This document shows positions 1 through 10,853 of a stretch of DNA of 64,000 nt, piece by piece. The position numbers and the translations under genes were made by a program. The notes under the pieces are model-generated. The model was not told the origin of the DNA. It was given only the letters and a program-made list of their open reading frames with translations, and made no database searches. Positions within the stretch are counted from its first letter, which is position 1. Every line of letters begins with the position of its first letter. Source of the DNA: Camellia lanceoleosa (Eukaryota; Streptophyta; Magnoliopsida; Ericales; Theaceae); assembly GCA_025200525.1 (NCBI GenBank), contig CM045763.1:151162246-151226245 (forward strand). Direction: 5' to 3'.

Positions 1-239
1 TATACATTTCGGGCAAACAAAATGAGATTATTCGCAAAAAATAAATGGAAAATTGATAAAGTATTGTTAGATGCCTTAAGTCTGTTCCACTCCCTGTTGT
101 CAACTTGGGTCATGTTTCAGACCCTTAGTTGGGGTAGATTCCCAGCACCCCCCACATACACGTGGGGGGCAGAGCAGGATACCAAAAAATAAAATAAAAT
201 ATGGACCAATGAAATTTCACTGGGGGTGGTGCCCAGTGG

Positions 240-900
240 GAGTTTGCCTCTTATCCCTGTCAAATTTAAGTCCGATCATGTTCAAAAGTCTTTCCATGCA
301 AAGAATAAACATAGAGAGAGAGGATATCATTGTCTAATGCCTCTACTACCATTTCAGAGTACAAAAGAACTAATAGTTGAAACATAATTCATAATTAATT
401 GAATCAAACCAGAGTTAAAATTGAATTCAATAAGCGTTTGCTGAATAAAGTCCCACGACATAGGATCGTAAACTTTTTCCAAATCAATTTTCAAAATCAT
501 ACCTCCTACTTTTCTTAAGCTTTAAGGTTTATGATAACATTGTTAGTAGTATATCTAAATAAAGTTACTTTGGGTGAGACTCACAATCCTATCCAAAACT
601 GTTTAACATTATCGGGATTATTGACCTTAGGGATTAAGGCAATTAATGCTTCATTAATTTCTCCAAGACTAACTTTCTTATTGAAACAATCTTTGATAAA
701 ATTGCCCACAGGACCAATAATATTCCAATAATTGTGATAGAAAACTGCTTGCATGCCATCTTTTCAGGAGTTTTATAAGCTTTAATGTTTTTAATGGCTC
801 TCTAGATTTCCAAATTAGTAATAGTAGTCAAAATGCTATCATTATCTTCCTTAGAAGGTCTAGCCCCAAATGTTATTCCAGTTATCAAAGGTTTGAAGTA
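240..900 (-). pseudogene. LINE (L1-type) reverse transcriptase fragment
   Basis: The minus strand reads, with stops and frame changes, as the reverse transcriptase of a plant L1-type LINE. In order from 900 down there is a stretch like the EI..AI..IK..K.PE segment before the domain (near 730-850), then LIPKVNNPDNVKQF (near 600-700), then KIDLEKVYDPMSW (near 450-500), where the family has a conserved D-x-A-Y-D motif, then a decayed NG..RGIRQ..PLS segment (near 300-360). The FADD catalytic motif is not readable. Reverse transcriptase copies LINE RNA at the target site. This piece is dead. It lies on the same strand as, and downstream of, the endonuclease fragment at 2435-2756, so both probably belong to one old LINE. 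Confidence 0.8.
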
Positions 901-969
901 TTCTCATGCTTAAACAAATTTTCAGAGGCTGGGTGATGGCCTGGACTGGAGGGTCTATTATGGCTCATT

Positions 970-1270
970 GGGCCTACTTTTAGACTCTTTTTTAATAATC
1001 TGAACTGTTTACATTTTAGGGTTTGTTGAGTATATTATCCCTATAAAAAAGTACGTCGATTGGATAACGGATACTATGTATTCAGATCACTTTTTTATGA
1101 ACCGTTAATTTTCTGATCGTCTATTTTTTTTCTAGACAAAAGTGATCCGAATACATAGTATCTATTATCCAATCGACGTGATTTTTTACAGAAATAATAT
1201 ACGCAATGAATCCTAAAATATGAACGGTTCTAATTATCAAAAAAGACCCAAAAATAAGTCCACTAGGTCG
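970..1270. repeat. Foldback element (MITE-like), about 130-bp inverted arms
   Basis: The left arm (about 970-1096) is the reverse complement of the right arm (about 1136-1270) with scattered mismatches. A clear block is ACGTCGATTGGATAA in both arms, followed by ACTATGTATTC. The loop is about 40 bp. Weaker similarity may extend outwards to about 944 and 1322. There is no coding capacity. It looks like a non-autonomous foldback DNA transposon inserted into the LINE remnant. No clear target-site duplication was found. Confidence 0.65.
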
Positions 1271-1323
1271 AACTAGACCGAATTATCTCCATTTAGACCG
1301 AAGACAATCCGGACCCATTTTCA

Positions 1324-1375
1324 AAATAGTTAGTTAAAGTGGCTTTCAGAAATAGTTAGTTAAAGTGGCTTTTAG
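1324..1375. repeat. 26-bp tandem duplication
   Basis: Two adjacent 26-bp copies differ at one base; each contains ATAGTTAGTTAAAGTGGCTT. They lie just outside the foldback element. Confidence 0.85.
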
Positions 1376-2434
1376 GCCTCTCAAGATCATAAATTCAAAC
1401 ACCATTCTCATCTTTGAAGACATTGATTTCAAATTTCTTCTTTTGGAAAGACTGGAGATATGATTTTTTTTTTTATATTTTTTTTTCTTTCTATCCCGCT
1501 AACGTTATCCGTTTAGCTTTGGACTTTTGAAATCAAAGAATTTCTTCTTGAAATAAGATTAAATTGTATTGTTCAATGAGGTTTTTTTTTTTTTTTTTTT
1601 TTTTTTTCAAGTAAAAGCAAGTAATGGGAGATTCGGTGATATTGACGAAGGAAATTCCTGCAAAAGTCCTTTAACATTAGAATATAACATTTTTACCCAA
1701 ACTATCATTATAAGTGCGCTGGATTCATCAAGCACGTTCAACGAGAATTTCATTTGAAAATTATTTTAAACTTTCAAAATATCGTAACTTTTAATTCACA
1801 TATCTACTTTTAATAAAATTAATAATTTTGAAATCATCTTATCGAGATTTATCAAATAATATTCAGGTTAACTATAAAAATTTATATAAAAAAAAAAAAA
1901 GTCAAATTTTTACAATCAAAATTAGCATAAACAGCAAAATTTTACTGTTTACTTTGTTTTTACAGTAAAATTTTACTCTGATTGACAGTGAAATATACTA
2001 TAAAATTATAATTTTTAAATAATAAAATACCATCACCGTGATTATGTTAAATGTCATAATCGCAATAATTATTAATAAACAATTAAAAAAACATAACTTT
2101 AACATAATAAAATTTTACTATCATTCTAGACATATTTTCGCTACCAGTTCAAAAACAAATCACACAAGAATACTATACTAGAATAAAACAAATGAACAAA
2201 TACCATTGGAGGTCCTACACTGCAAGCCTTTTAAATCAACAAACAAAGTTAGAACATCCCTTCTCACATCAGGTTGAGCTATATATAGTGCACGACGTGA
2301 ATCTCCTCAGTTTCACAAATAAATCAAAATGGGAAAATTTGTCAGTACAAAAGTTTTGCACTGTCCGTGTCCTTCTCACAAGAAAAAACTATTTTGTTAG
2401 GGTTTATATATTAACAATTGTAAGCGTGTCCTTT
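1376..2434. other. AT-rich stretch without a recognisable gene
   Basis: Nothing recognisable was found. A run of 26 T at 1582-1607 reads as poly(A) on the minus strand and could be the tail of an old retroposed insert within the LINE, but no body could be identified. Short open frames here have no recognisable motifs. Confidence 0.5.
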
Positions 2435-2756
2435 TCATATTACAAGTTTTGTATGAGGGACTTCAAATTTCCCAAAATAATGAGTTAAAGATTTTTGAAT
2501 TTCTTCAATACGGGCAAGTAAATTCTCTTTTCCTTCTGAAAAATTGCCAAAGACTTCTTTGTTCCCATGTTTAACTTGTATAGTAAAATCTAAAATAGCT
2601 TCAGTGAGCTTATAATCAATAACTACATCAACAAAGTTAGGGTTTGTCATAGTGATCTCAAACCTAAAAGGTCTATTAGTACGGTTGAGATAGTACATAC
2701 CTTGGGTGAAGACAATCAAAGAGGAGTGGTTGGAGTACTTGCAAGATAGAAATTGA
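2435..2756 (-). pseudogene. LINE (L1-type) endonuclease, C-terminal part
   Basis: The minus-strand frame contains S-N-H-S-S-L, where L1-type endonucleases have S-D-H-x-P-L, then RPFRFE, then a helical segment with G-N-K-E-V-F-G-N, LLARIEEIQ, as in plant L1 ORF2 proteins downstream of the endonuclease core. This apurinic-like endonuclease nicks the LINE target site. The frame is cut at 2757 by the MULE end and resumes, on the same strand and in the same frame, at 51904-52079. The catalytic D of S-D-H is an N here. The open frame nominally runs on to 2857, but that part is MULE terminal repeat and not LINE. Confidence 0.75.
2748..2756. repeat. Left 9-bp target-site duplication of the MULE
   Basis: AGAAATTGA directly abuts the left TIR. 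The matching copy ATAAATTGA is at 51904-51912, 8 of 9 bases identical. A 9-bp duplication is usual for Mutator-like elements. Confidence 0.8.
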
Positions 2757-3190
2757 GAGGCATTTCCCGAAATAAGCCAAAATATTAATTCAATTTTCAA
2801 ACTAAGTTTAGTTTTGAAAGAATTCTCAAAATAGACTAAAACGTGGTTCACAACCACGCTTTCAACCTGTGTGTGCCTGTCTCGTGTGAAAATTGGGAAG
2901 TCCTAAAAGCGTGGTTACAAAACACAATTTTAATTAAGAAAGCGCGGTTACAAAAGGCGCTTTTAATTAATTTTTTTTTCTTCTGAAATCGCTGTTCTGA
3001 ACCACGCTTTCATCAAAAAAAAATTTCTTCTGAAATCACTGTTCCGAACCACGCTTTTATCCAACAAAATTTTTCGTCTGAAATCGCTGTTCTGAACCAC
3101 GCTTTTACAAAAAAATTTCTTCAAATCATTGCTCAACTACGTTTTTGGCAAAATTTTTTTTCATTAAGTGAAATCGTGGTTCACAACCAC
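2757..3190 (+). repeat. Left terminal inverted repeat of the MULE
   Basis: This is the reverse complement of about 51480-51903. In the block around 2836-2890 I count about one mismatch in 53 bases. The repeat is built of reiterated short palindromes of the form CGTGGTTC..AACCACG, about every 40-60 bp. These are candidate transposase binding sites. Confidence 0.85.
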
Positions 3191-3200
3191 GCTTTTAAAA

Positions 3201-3210
3201 CTTATATATA
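3201..3210 (+). promoter_or_regulatory. TATA box at the inner edge of the left TIR
   Basis: CTTATATATA is followed by a long CT-rich stretch (3253-3320), the arrangement of a plant core promoter with a pyrimidine patch. Mutator elements are known to drive their genes from TIR promoters. Here the transposase start is about 5 kb downstream, so the link is an inference. Confidence 0.4.
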
Positions 3211-3252
3211 ATCTCCCCAGCCCCGTGTTTTGCATTCACACTTGTTACAGTT

Positions 3253-3320
3253 TCACTCTCTCGCTCTCTACTGTCTCTCTCTCGCTCTTACTACTCTCTC
3301 TCTCTCTCTCTCTCTCTCGG
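3253..3320. repeat. CT-rich microsatellite
   Basis: Imperfect (CT)n, including an uninterrupted run around 3295-3317. The short open frames across it are low-complexity artefacts. Confidence 0.85.
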
Positions 3321-3429
3321 TGCTCGAGCTCCTTCTGCTTCTCAGTACTGTCGGTACCTCTCTCTCATTGATATGGCTTCTGTCATCTACTTTAATGCGT
3401 TTTTCTGTGTGTGTGAAAATGTGAATAAA

Positions 3430-4140
3430 TTAGGGTTAGGGTTCATGAATGTGGGTATAATGTTGGTAGAATAGGGTTCGTGAATGTGAAAATGTTGTGA
3501 AATCAGAAATAATTAATTAGGGTTAGGGTTTATATTTGTGAAATCTGTTTAGAAATCTGTTGAATATGAAATCTTAAATCTTAAATTAGGGTTAGGGTTA
3601 GGGTTTATATTTGTGAAATCTGTTTAGAAATCAGTTGAATGTAAATGTTGAATGGTTTATATTTATCTTAAATCTGTTTATAATTGTGAAATCTGTTGAA
3701 TGTGAAATCTTAAATCTTAAATTAGGGTTAGGGTTTAGCTTTATATTTATGAAATCTGTTTAGAAATCCGTTGAATGTGAATGTTGAATGGTTTATATTT
3801 ATCTTAAATCTGTTTATAATTGTGAAATCTGTTGAATGTGAAATCAGATTTCTATTGAATGTGAAATCAGAATTCTGTTCAATGTGACATCTGTTCAATG
3901 TGAAATCTGTTGAATGTTGAATCTGTTTAGAAAAATTTAAATATTATGTTTGAAATGAGAAAATGAGGGTTGTGATTTTCTATTGAATGTGAAATCAGAA
4001 ATGAGGGTTTTGGTTTTGAATTAGGGTTTTGAATTGATGAATGTGAAATCATTTTTCAATTAGGGTTAGGGTTTTAAATTGTGAAATCAGAAATGAGGGT
4101 TATGGTTTCAGAAATTAGGGTTTAAGAAATTTATGATAAG
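3430..4140. repeat. Subterminal repeats rich in TTAGGGTTT (telo-box)
   Basis: The stretch is a scrambled array of GTGAAATCTGTTTAGAAATC, GTTGAATGTGAA and ATTAGGGTTAGGGTTT blocks. One larger unit recurs with a period of about 136 bp (compare 3611 with 3747). The reverse complement AAACCCTAA is the plant telo-box, a promoter element, but runs of perfect telomere repeat are absent. No gene was seen. Confidence 0.7.
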
Positions 4141-6513
4141 TTAAATTTTTTTAATAATGTTATATGATTTTTTTTAGGAACAAATAATTTTTACATAATC
4201 AATAAATAATTATCTATAATAATAATAATTTTCTTGTATATTATTATCGTAACTAACTTTATAATTTATTGGAAAAAAAACATGGCAAAACACAAAAAAA
4301 TCTAATTTTGTCTATATAAAAATTATCTATAATTAAAATTTCAAAATTTTCTATCCCTTTCTTTCAAAATTTCCAAATTATTATTTTTTTTTTCTTTCAC
4401 TTTCACTTTCACTTTCCACAAATTTTTCTTTTTAATCAAAACATATTTAAGGAATAATCATGCCATTCCCTTTTATTTTCATTCCAATAAATTAATCACA
4501 GCCTAACAATATTTACGATATATTAAAAAAAAATAGAATCATATAATATATATCAGTGTCATACAAAATTGAATTACAAGAAACTATGTTTAAAGTTGTC
4601 ATGGTTAGTCTAGTACTAATTATCCCGAGTCCATAGATCCAACTGATCATTAAATCATTTTTTCTTTCTCTATTATGGAAAGTATAAGGGGATGTTTGGC
4701 ATAAAAGAAAAGCAAGTTCAGTCAAAAGAAAATGAGGAGAAAATTAAGGGGAAGGGAGAAAATTTTCAGTTGTGAGGGGGTGTCCGTGTCCTTCGCCGCG
4801 AATAGTCTGAGTGAAACCCAAGATAGTCGTCGACGACGTTCTTGTGATTGTGAATTACAAATATATTTTATAGGGTTTTCAATTGTGAAATCAGAAATTA
4901 GAGTTATGGTTTCAGGAATTTGGGTTTTGAATTGTGAATCCTGTCTATATTTATTGCATTGTGAATTGTGAATCCTATCTATTTTTTTACAAATTAAGTT
5001 TTTGAATTTTGAATTGTGAATCCTGTCTATATTTTTTGAATTGAAAATATAATTTCTGATTGTTTCTTAGTCCTGTCGATATGGTTAAATCTTGTTATTC
5101 TTTCGCTTATCTCTTCAGCTTCATCATTAGGCCACTATAACTAGTAGAAACAATTTTTTGGGTTGTTTTAGGAAATAACTTAAAAGCTAATTTTTTGTAT
5201 TTTATAATTTATTTTTTTGAAAAAACGTGTAAAAAAAATAATGAAAATGCCTTTTTACCTCTTTTCCAAAAAATTACCAAAACATTAGAAGTCAAAAAAT
5301 TTGATACAAATAAATGACTTTTTAGAAGTGATCCACAAAAAAATTGATATAAACATTAAAGGTCAAAAAATTTGATCCACAAAAAATTAGAAGTAAAAAA
5401 ATTACTTTTTACCTCTTTGCCAAAAGAGGCCTTTCAAGTCGTCATGGAAAATGCTATTATCAAAGCATTTGATATAAAAAATAAAAAAAAATTTGTTCAA
5501 GAATTATGTTTGAAAAAATTAAAATATTTGATTTATAAAATGAGTCATTCTCGATAATTTTTACCCACTTGAATTATCCAATTGACTTATTCTCTATGCG
5601 CCTGCATTATGTTTATTCAATTAAGTTTTAACTTTTTATGATAGTCGGATGTCTGAATCATTTTACGTATTTATCGACTAATCTTACAATCCACACCAAA
5701 CGTCCCTTCCACGTAGATTCGACAAATCTCAATTAATACCTATAAACATGACACATACTGAGAGTTCAACTTGAGATCTGAAAGGAGCATTCCTAATTTT
5801 TAACACATAATGACAGCTCATTAATATTAATGAAACTCAAGTTTGACTCGATTCAGGTCGATAATTTTGTTGTTATGTTTTTTATATTGCTTAAAATTAT
5901 GAGAGCTCATTCATTTTTTATTTATGTTATTTCTTACGTTATTTTCCTAAGTTATTTCCTACGTTATTTCGTATGAGGTTATTTCCCTAAGTTAGGGAAT
6001 AATCTCATAGGAAATAACCTACCAAATAACTTTGTCATTAAGGTCCCTATTGGCAGAAGCTTGAACAAATAAAAGTAACTTCTCTTTAATTGTCCATAAA
6101 TCTAACTAATTGGACCACCAGTTTTAAAAAATTTCGTAAACAATGTTTGAAATAAAAATTAAGAACAAGTCATACAAAATCAGTCGAGTTATTTCAACTC
6201 AATGAAAAATAATAATAATTTCATAGAAAAAATTACACTATGATTTAAGATTTTTGTATGACTTGTCTAATTTTGTTCAATCGCATTGAATAAATACAAT
6301 ACTTGATACAAATTATACTATAAAATTATATGAACAGAAAAATAAAAGAAGAATCTTCATAATATCTTCATATTCAAAATTATTGATATATCTGTCTAGT
6401 TTATCGAAATACTAATGTCTGAATAGATTAAGATTTATCAAAATATCCTGAAAATAAGTGTTTTTTAAATTGTTACCATTTACATGCGTACGATTAAATC
6501 ATCGCCCAAATTA
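4141..6513. other. AT-rich MULE interior without a recognisable gene
   Basis: No open frame here has recognisable motifs. Short diverged repeats of GTGAATCCTGTCTAT occur at about 4930-5030. A 36-bp hairpin lies at 5973-6008. A frame at 4732-4971 (79 codons, Arg-rich) has no recognisable domain and was not called. Confidence 0.5.
5973..6008. repeat. Short hairpin
   Basis: ATGAGGTTATTTCCCTAA pairs with TTAGGGAATAATCTCAT, with about one mismatch and one bulge. Related half-sites precede and follow it. It may be the remnant of a small foldback element. Confidence 0.6.
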
Positions 6514-6840
6514 GGGGCTTTTCCCAAATTAAGGCAAAATAGTAATTTATTTCCCAAAGTAGGCTTAGTTTGGAGAATTCCTAAACTAAGCTAAAACGCG
6601 GATACAAACCACGCTTTCACCATTTTTGTGGCCCTTCCACGGACAATTTGTAAAATCTTAAAAGTGTGGTACAAGCCATGCTTTTAATTAACAAAATGTG
6701 GTTACAAATCACGCTTTTAAGGAAATTTGATTTATACATAACCATGCTTTTGTTAAGTAATTCTTTCTATCTTCAGAAAACGTGGTTGCAAACTGCGGTT
6801 TTACTGTTGACCCGTGGATAATAACCACTTCTAAGCAAAA
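6514..6840 (+). repeat. Second MULE TIR-like sequence, unpaired
   Basis: It starts GGGGCTTTTCCC and follows the outer TIR closely in layout: a GGCAAAATA block, then a CTAAAACGCGG block, then reiterated ..GTGGTTACAAA..CACGC.. palindromes. No inverted partner with the matching outer end was found in the window. It is either a tandem second left end of the same MULE or the relic of a related nested MULE. Confidence 0.6.
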
Positions 6841-6854
6841 TGTAAAAATTCAAC

Positions 6855-7415
6855 AAAAAATTCAAAACCAGTACTCATTCTTGTTTCTCACAGACACTCA
6901 CAAACACTCTCTATATCCCTCTCTCTGACACACACACCCACAACACTCACACTCACATTAAACATATATAATTTTTAATATATATATATATATTTTTTAT
7001 TTTGTAAAATTAAGACCAATATTAAATATATATAATAATAATTGATAATAGCAAATAATAATCAACTATATAAAATGATTATTTTATTACTTTAATTTTT
7101 AAAATGTAATTTTTTTATTTAGGTAAATTACACTGACACCCCTGAGGTTTATGTTTATGGCAGTTATTCCCCCACCTTTGAAAAAAAAATTCATTAGAAA
7201 AAAAATAAAATTAATGGGAAAAATAAATTATTTCAAAAGAAAAATTAAATTAAAAAAAATTAATTGTCCTAAATTTTATAAAATAAAATTTATATATATT
7301 AAAAATTATATATGTTTGATGTGAGTGTAAGTGTTGTGGGTGTGTGTGTCAGAGAGAGAGATAGAGAGAGTGTGAGTGTCTGTGACAATGAAAAGTGAGT
7401 GCTGGTTTTGAATTT
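6855..7415. repeat. Large inverted repeat, arms about 155 bp
   Basis: The left arm (about 6855-7027; CAAAACCAGTACTCAT, then ACTCAC-rich, then AACATATATAATTTTTAATA) is the reverse complement of the right arm (about 7260-7415). The spacer is about 230 bp of AT-rich sequence holding ACACTGACACCCCTGAGG. The arms directly follow the unpaired TIR-like sequence at 6514, so they may be its inner part in a foldback arrangement. Confidence 0.7.
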
Positions 7416-8129
7416 TTTTAGAAAATGTATTTTGAAAACACGTTTTTACATATTTTACTTACAAGCGTTGTCACGAATATGTATAAATCAAATTTCTTTA
7501 TGTATAAATCAAGTTTACCAACACTTTATAATTTATATGAAGCCACAACCTACACTCATAATTTATGTAATGATTAGAAATTTAGGTAAATTGGAAATAT
7601 TGTTACTTTGATGTAGGTTGTTACTTTGATGTAAAGTTAGGTTTACCTACACTCATAAGTTTACCTACCTCATAAGATTGTTGAATTTTCCTACATTCAT
7701 AAGTTGACCTACACTCAAAGTAACAAGATTAACAACTTACACTCATAAGTTGATGTGAATTACTTAGATTTATAATTTATCAATTACCTAAATCAACTTA
7801 CATCAATTATATTTATTAATGATTACAAATGTTGTTACTTTATAATTTATAATCATTTTTAACTCATATGTTAATTTTGTATGTGTTGTAAGATTTGTTT
7901 CTTAAAAAGCTAAAAAATCGAAAGCATTATCATTATTTTAACTCATATTTTAATTAAAAAATCAATAATAATTGTTGGATTACAATTACTGATTACTTAA
8001 ATAAAGTTTTTGCGTCACAAGTAATTGTAATTGAATGAGCTAAATTTCATATAATTCTTTTACAAGTACAAGCAGATATAAGTATATTGTTGCTATTTTA
8101 ATGTTTTTTGTCTTAATTGAAGCAATTAT
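7416..8129 (+). other. Upstream region of the MULE transposase, no gene
   Basis: AT-rich sequence with small repeats of TACACTCATAAGTTTACC at about 7545-7750. It presumably holds the 5' leader of the transposase gene. No promoter could be fixed. Confidence 0.4.
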
Positions 8130-8479
8130 ATGGAGACTGTTCCAATTATTTTCTACTAGAGGGGAAACATAATTCGAGATCCCGATGAAGGCGTCTCATA
8201 TGATGCTGAGCCGAAAGAGATATATGCGGTGTAAATTGGCACCACACTTAGCAATTTGGAGGAGATGTTTATGTCAAAGGTGGCAAGTTACGGGAAAACT
8301 GTCCGATTGACCTTCAAATGTAGATATCCTTATCGCCAGTGGCAAACACACAGCAAATACAAGATATTACCGATCAATGATGATGAGGCGCTGAACACGG
8401 TATTAAGTATCGGTGCAAGTTTTCAAGCACCAAATTGTTTGGAAGTCTACATTGATAAAGAGGTTGTACACAATATCCC
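8130..8479 (+). pseudogene. MULE transposase, N-terminal part
   Basis: From ATG 8130 the frame reads METVPIIFY, a stop, then GVSYDAEPKEIYAV, a stop, then a continuous part with KYKILPINDDEALNTVL and LEVYID. This is the usual N-terminal region of plant MULE transposases (an opening V-P-I-x-F-Y, a G-V-S-Y block, an R-Y-P block and a D-D block). Two in-frame stops are present. The frame is cut at 8479 by the Tekay retrotransposon. When that insert and one TSD copy are discounted, the frame continues directly at 38457. The catalytic domain, SWIM and CCHC knuckle are in the second part. Confidence 0.8.
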
Positions 8480-10831
8480 TGTCACGACCCAAACTCGCCC
8501 ATATGGGTTTAGCACCGTAACCGGCCAGTAATCCGAGATTGCCGAAGGCCTGCTTAACAGTAGAACAATAAAACAGAGTACAGGGGCATGTCGGAAGCCA
8601 AAATAGTAAATAAATAATGTCCAATGAGCTGTGACAGTCTGTATGCAAAAAGATTTTTCATACATTATGCAGTCGGTGACAAGACAGTATGTACATATAT
8701 ACAATCATTCAAAACAGGGACTTAATCCCTATTAAACAAAGGCAAAGAATATACAGAGATACAATACGGTTACAGAGACAGACGGGGGAGATTAAAACAC
8801 CTCTAAGCCATAGCTTGAACAGGCTTGGAACCTCGCAGTGAGGCACAGTGGTTGGCTTGACAAAACTGGAGTTTACCCCGACGCTTCTAGCATTGGTCCG
8901 ATGCCTGTACACCTACATATATATATGAGCAGTGAGCTAAAGCCCAGTGAATAACATAATGCGTAAAGAGGTTTAGAATGAATGTCCTTACAGTAGTTAA
9001 AACAGTTCATTTCAATTAGTATATTAGTTGTTCAGTACAGTAAACAGTCATATGTGGTACATCCATTAGCATAACAGTAAACAGTAGGTCTTAAAAGACC
9101 GAACAGTAAATGATGGCCATCAATCAGTAAACAGTAGTGGTTCCAACGAGGGAACCAACAGAGATCTCTGTAACAGTAACAGTCAGTAACAGTAGTTGCT
9201 AAGGATGCCACAATACAGTTCAGAATATAGGACATACATTCATTAAATTAACAGTAGCAGTTCAGAAAACAGTACAGTTCAATCGTTCAGAAGATAATCA
9301 TTTTTGAACATATCTTTACACAGTTGTTACTCACAGAGTTCTGGGCTACAGTAAGCTCGTCTCCTCGGAAAGCCAACCCTACACAGTTTACAAATTGAAC
9401 ACACACTAAGCTACACAGTTGGGAAAGATGACAACTTAATCCCTAATTTGTCTCGGTGTGTTTCACATCTATATCCTCATTAAGATGTCTTAAACTAGGC
9501 CTAAGAATGCCTAGGATGGGATGAAGATGCAAAGATGTATTCAGAAAACATTTTCAAAATTTTCAGTGAAACGGGGTCCCGCTCGAGCATAGGTTTCCCC
9601 GCTCGAGCGGACATGCAGACAACGGTTCTTGCTCGAGCGTCACTTCCCACGCTCGAGCGGACATGCAAACAGTCAAAAGTGCTGGATGCTCAAAAATCAC
9701 GCTCGATTGGGCGCTCGATAGCCGCTCGAGCGCAAGACACAAGGCCCTGCTCGAGCGCCAATTACCCCGCTTGAGCGCATCAGAAAACAAAGGTAAAGTA
9801 TCGATGCTCGAATTTCGCCGAAGCGCCACTTTCTCGCCGAAAGGAAGTGCAAAATATGGAAAACCCAGATTGCACCTTCAAGCCAAAAACCAAGTTTAAA
9901 TGCACTAAATTCGATCCTCTTGGGCCAAATTTCTGGAAAACATTTGTAAACACATAGAATGACATGATTCAAAGATCAATTTTGATAAATCAAAGCCCAA
10001 GGGTGTTTCAATTAAATCCAATTTCAACCCAAATTTCATGAATATGATTCAAACATGACATGCATGAGTTTTAAATCAATTTAAAGCTTCAATACATGCC
10101 CCAATGAGCCAAATCTTTCAAAAACATGATGGTTTCATGGACCTTAGCTAGAACTTGAACTTGCATGCAACAATTATCCATGAAATCAACTTAAAACTCA
10201 ACAATACCAACATGCATTCATGGAATGAGCTCCAATTCAATATTATTAGACCAAATCTTGACTTAGCTCACCAATTGACATGAACAATGCAAGAACAATC
10301 TTAAATACAAGTTTAAGAAGGTGGATGTTCTACCTTACGTCTTGTGATTCAAGCCTAGAAGCTCAATTATGAACTCAACCTCCAATTTCTTTAAGTCTCC
10401 AAGCAAAACACAAGATGAACTCAATTCTCTCAATCTCTCTCTCTCTTGGTCAACAATAACATAGAAAGGAGCTGATGAAATGTTTGGTATGGAGTGTACT
10501 AAGGCTCAACAATGGTCCATGTAGTGGGCCACTAGTGTGGCAAAAAGGTAAATAAGTGCAACAATGCAATTTAACCCATTTTAATTATCAATCAATTTCC
10601 GGCTCGGCCACCGATAAGGCCTTCAATTAATAGTTTAAACATAAAAACTGAACAGATAATCAAATAGTCAAACAGATAAGAATGCATTTAAACTAACATA
10701 TACTCAGTCAATCAGTTTCAGATTTCAGTCAGTTAGTTCAGTATTTTGATTACTTCAGTTATCAATCATAATCAGTCTCGGGTTAACAGTAATCAATAGT
10801 CATTCAGTAAACAGTGGTGAGGGTTATTACA
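8480..10831 (-). repeat. 3' LTR of the Tekay element
   Basis: It matches 36014-38451 along its length. Differences include single-base changes, small indels near 8710-8750 and 9760-9850, and about 70 bp present near 38130-38200 but absent here. The CTCGAG palindrome cluster lies at 9575-9780. Short open frames in both strands are not genes. Confidence 0.93.
9575..9780. repeat. Cluster of CCGCTCGAGCGG-type palindromes in the LTR
   Basis: About eight GC-rich CGCTCGAGC half or full palindromes are spaced about 20-35 bp apart in an otherwise AT-rich LTR. The sister LTR has the matching cluster at about 37115-37390, and similar clusters lie at 32338-32442 and 61553-61765 in other LTRs. Confidence 0.85.
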
Positions 10832-10845
10832 GTCTCCCCTCCTTA
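10832..10845 (-). promoter_or_regulatory. Polypurine tract of the Tekay element
   Basis: Read on the minus strand, AAGGAGGGGAGAC directly precedes the LTR start TGTAATAACCC. It is the plus-strand primer site for reverse transcription, and it confirms the minus orientation. Confidence 0.85.
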
Positions 10846-10853
10846 AAAAGAAT

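Noticed and set aside
2435..2857. 140-codon minus-strand frame as a host gene
   Set aside because: Residues up to 2756 are the C-terminal part of an L1-type endonuclease; the rest is MULE terminal repeat read through by chance.
3430..4140. Interstitial telomere array
   Set aside because: TTAGGG units occur only in runs of two or three, separated by other repeat blocks, and do not form the plant TTTAGGG array.
4732..4971. 79-codon Arg-rich frame
   Set aside because: No recognisable motif or splice context, and it lies in repetitive MULE interior.
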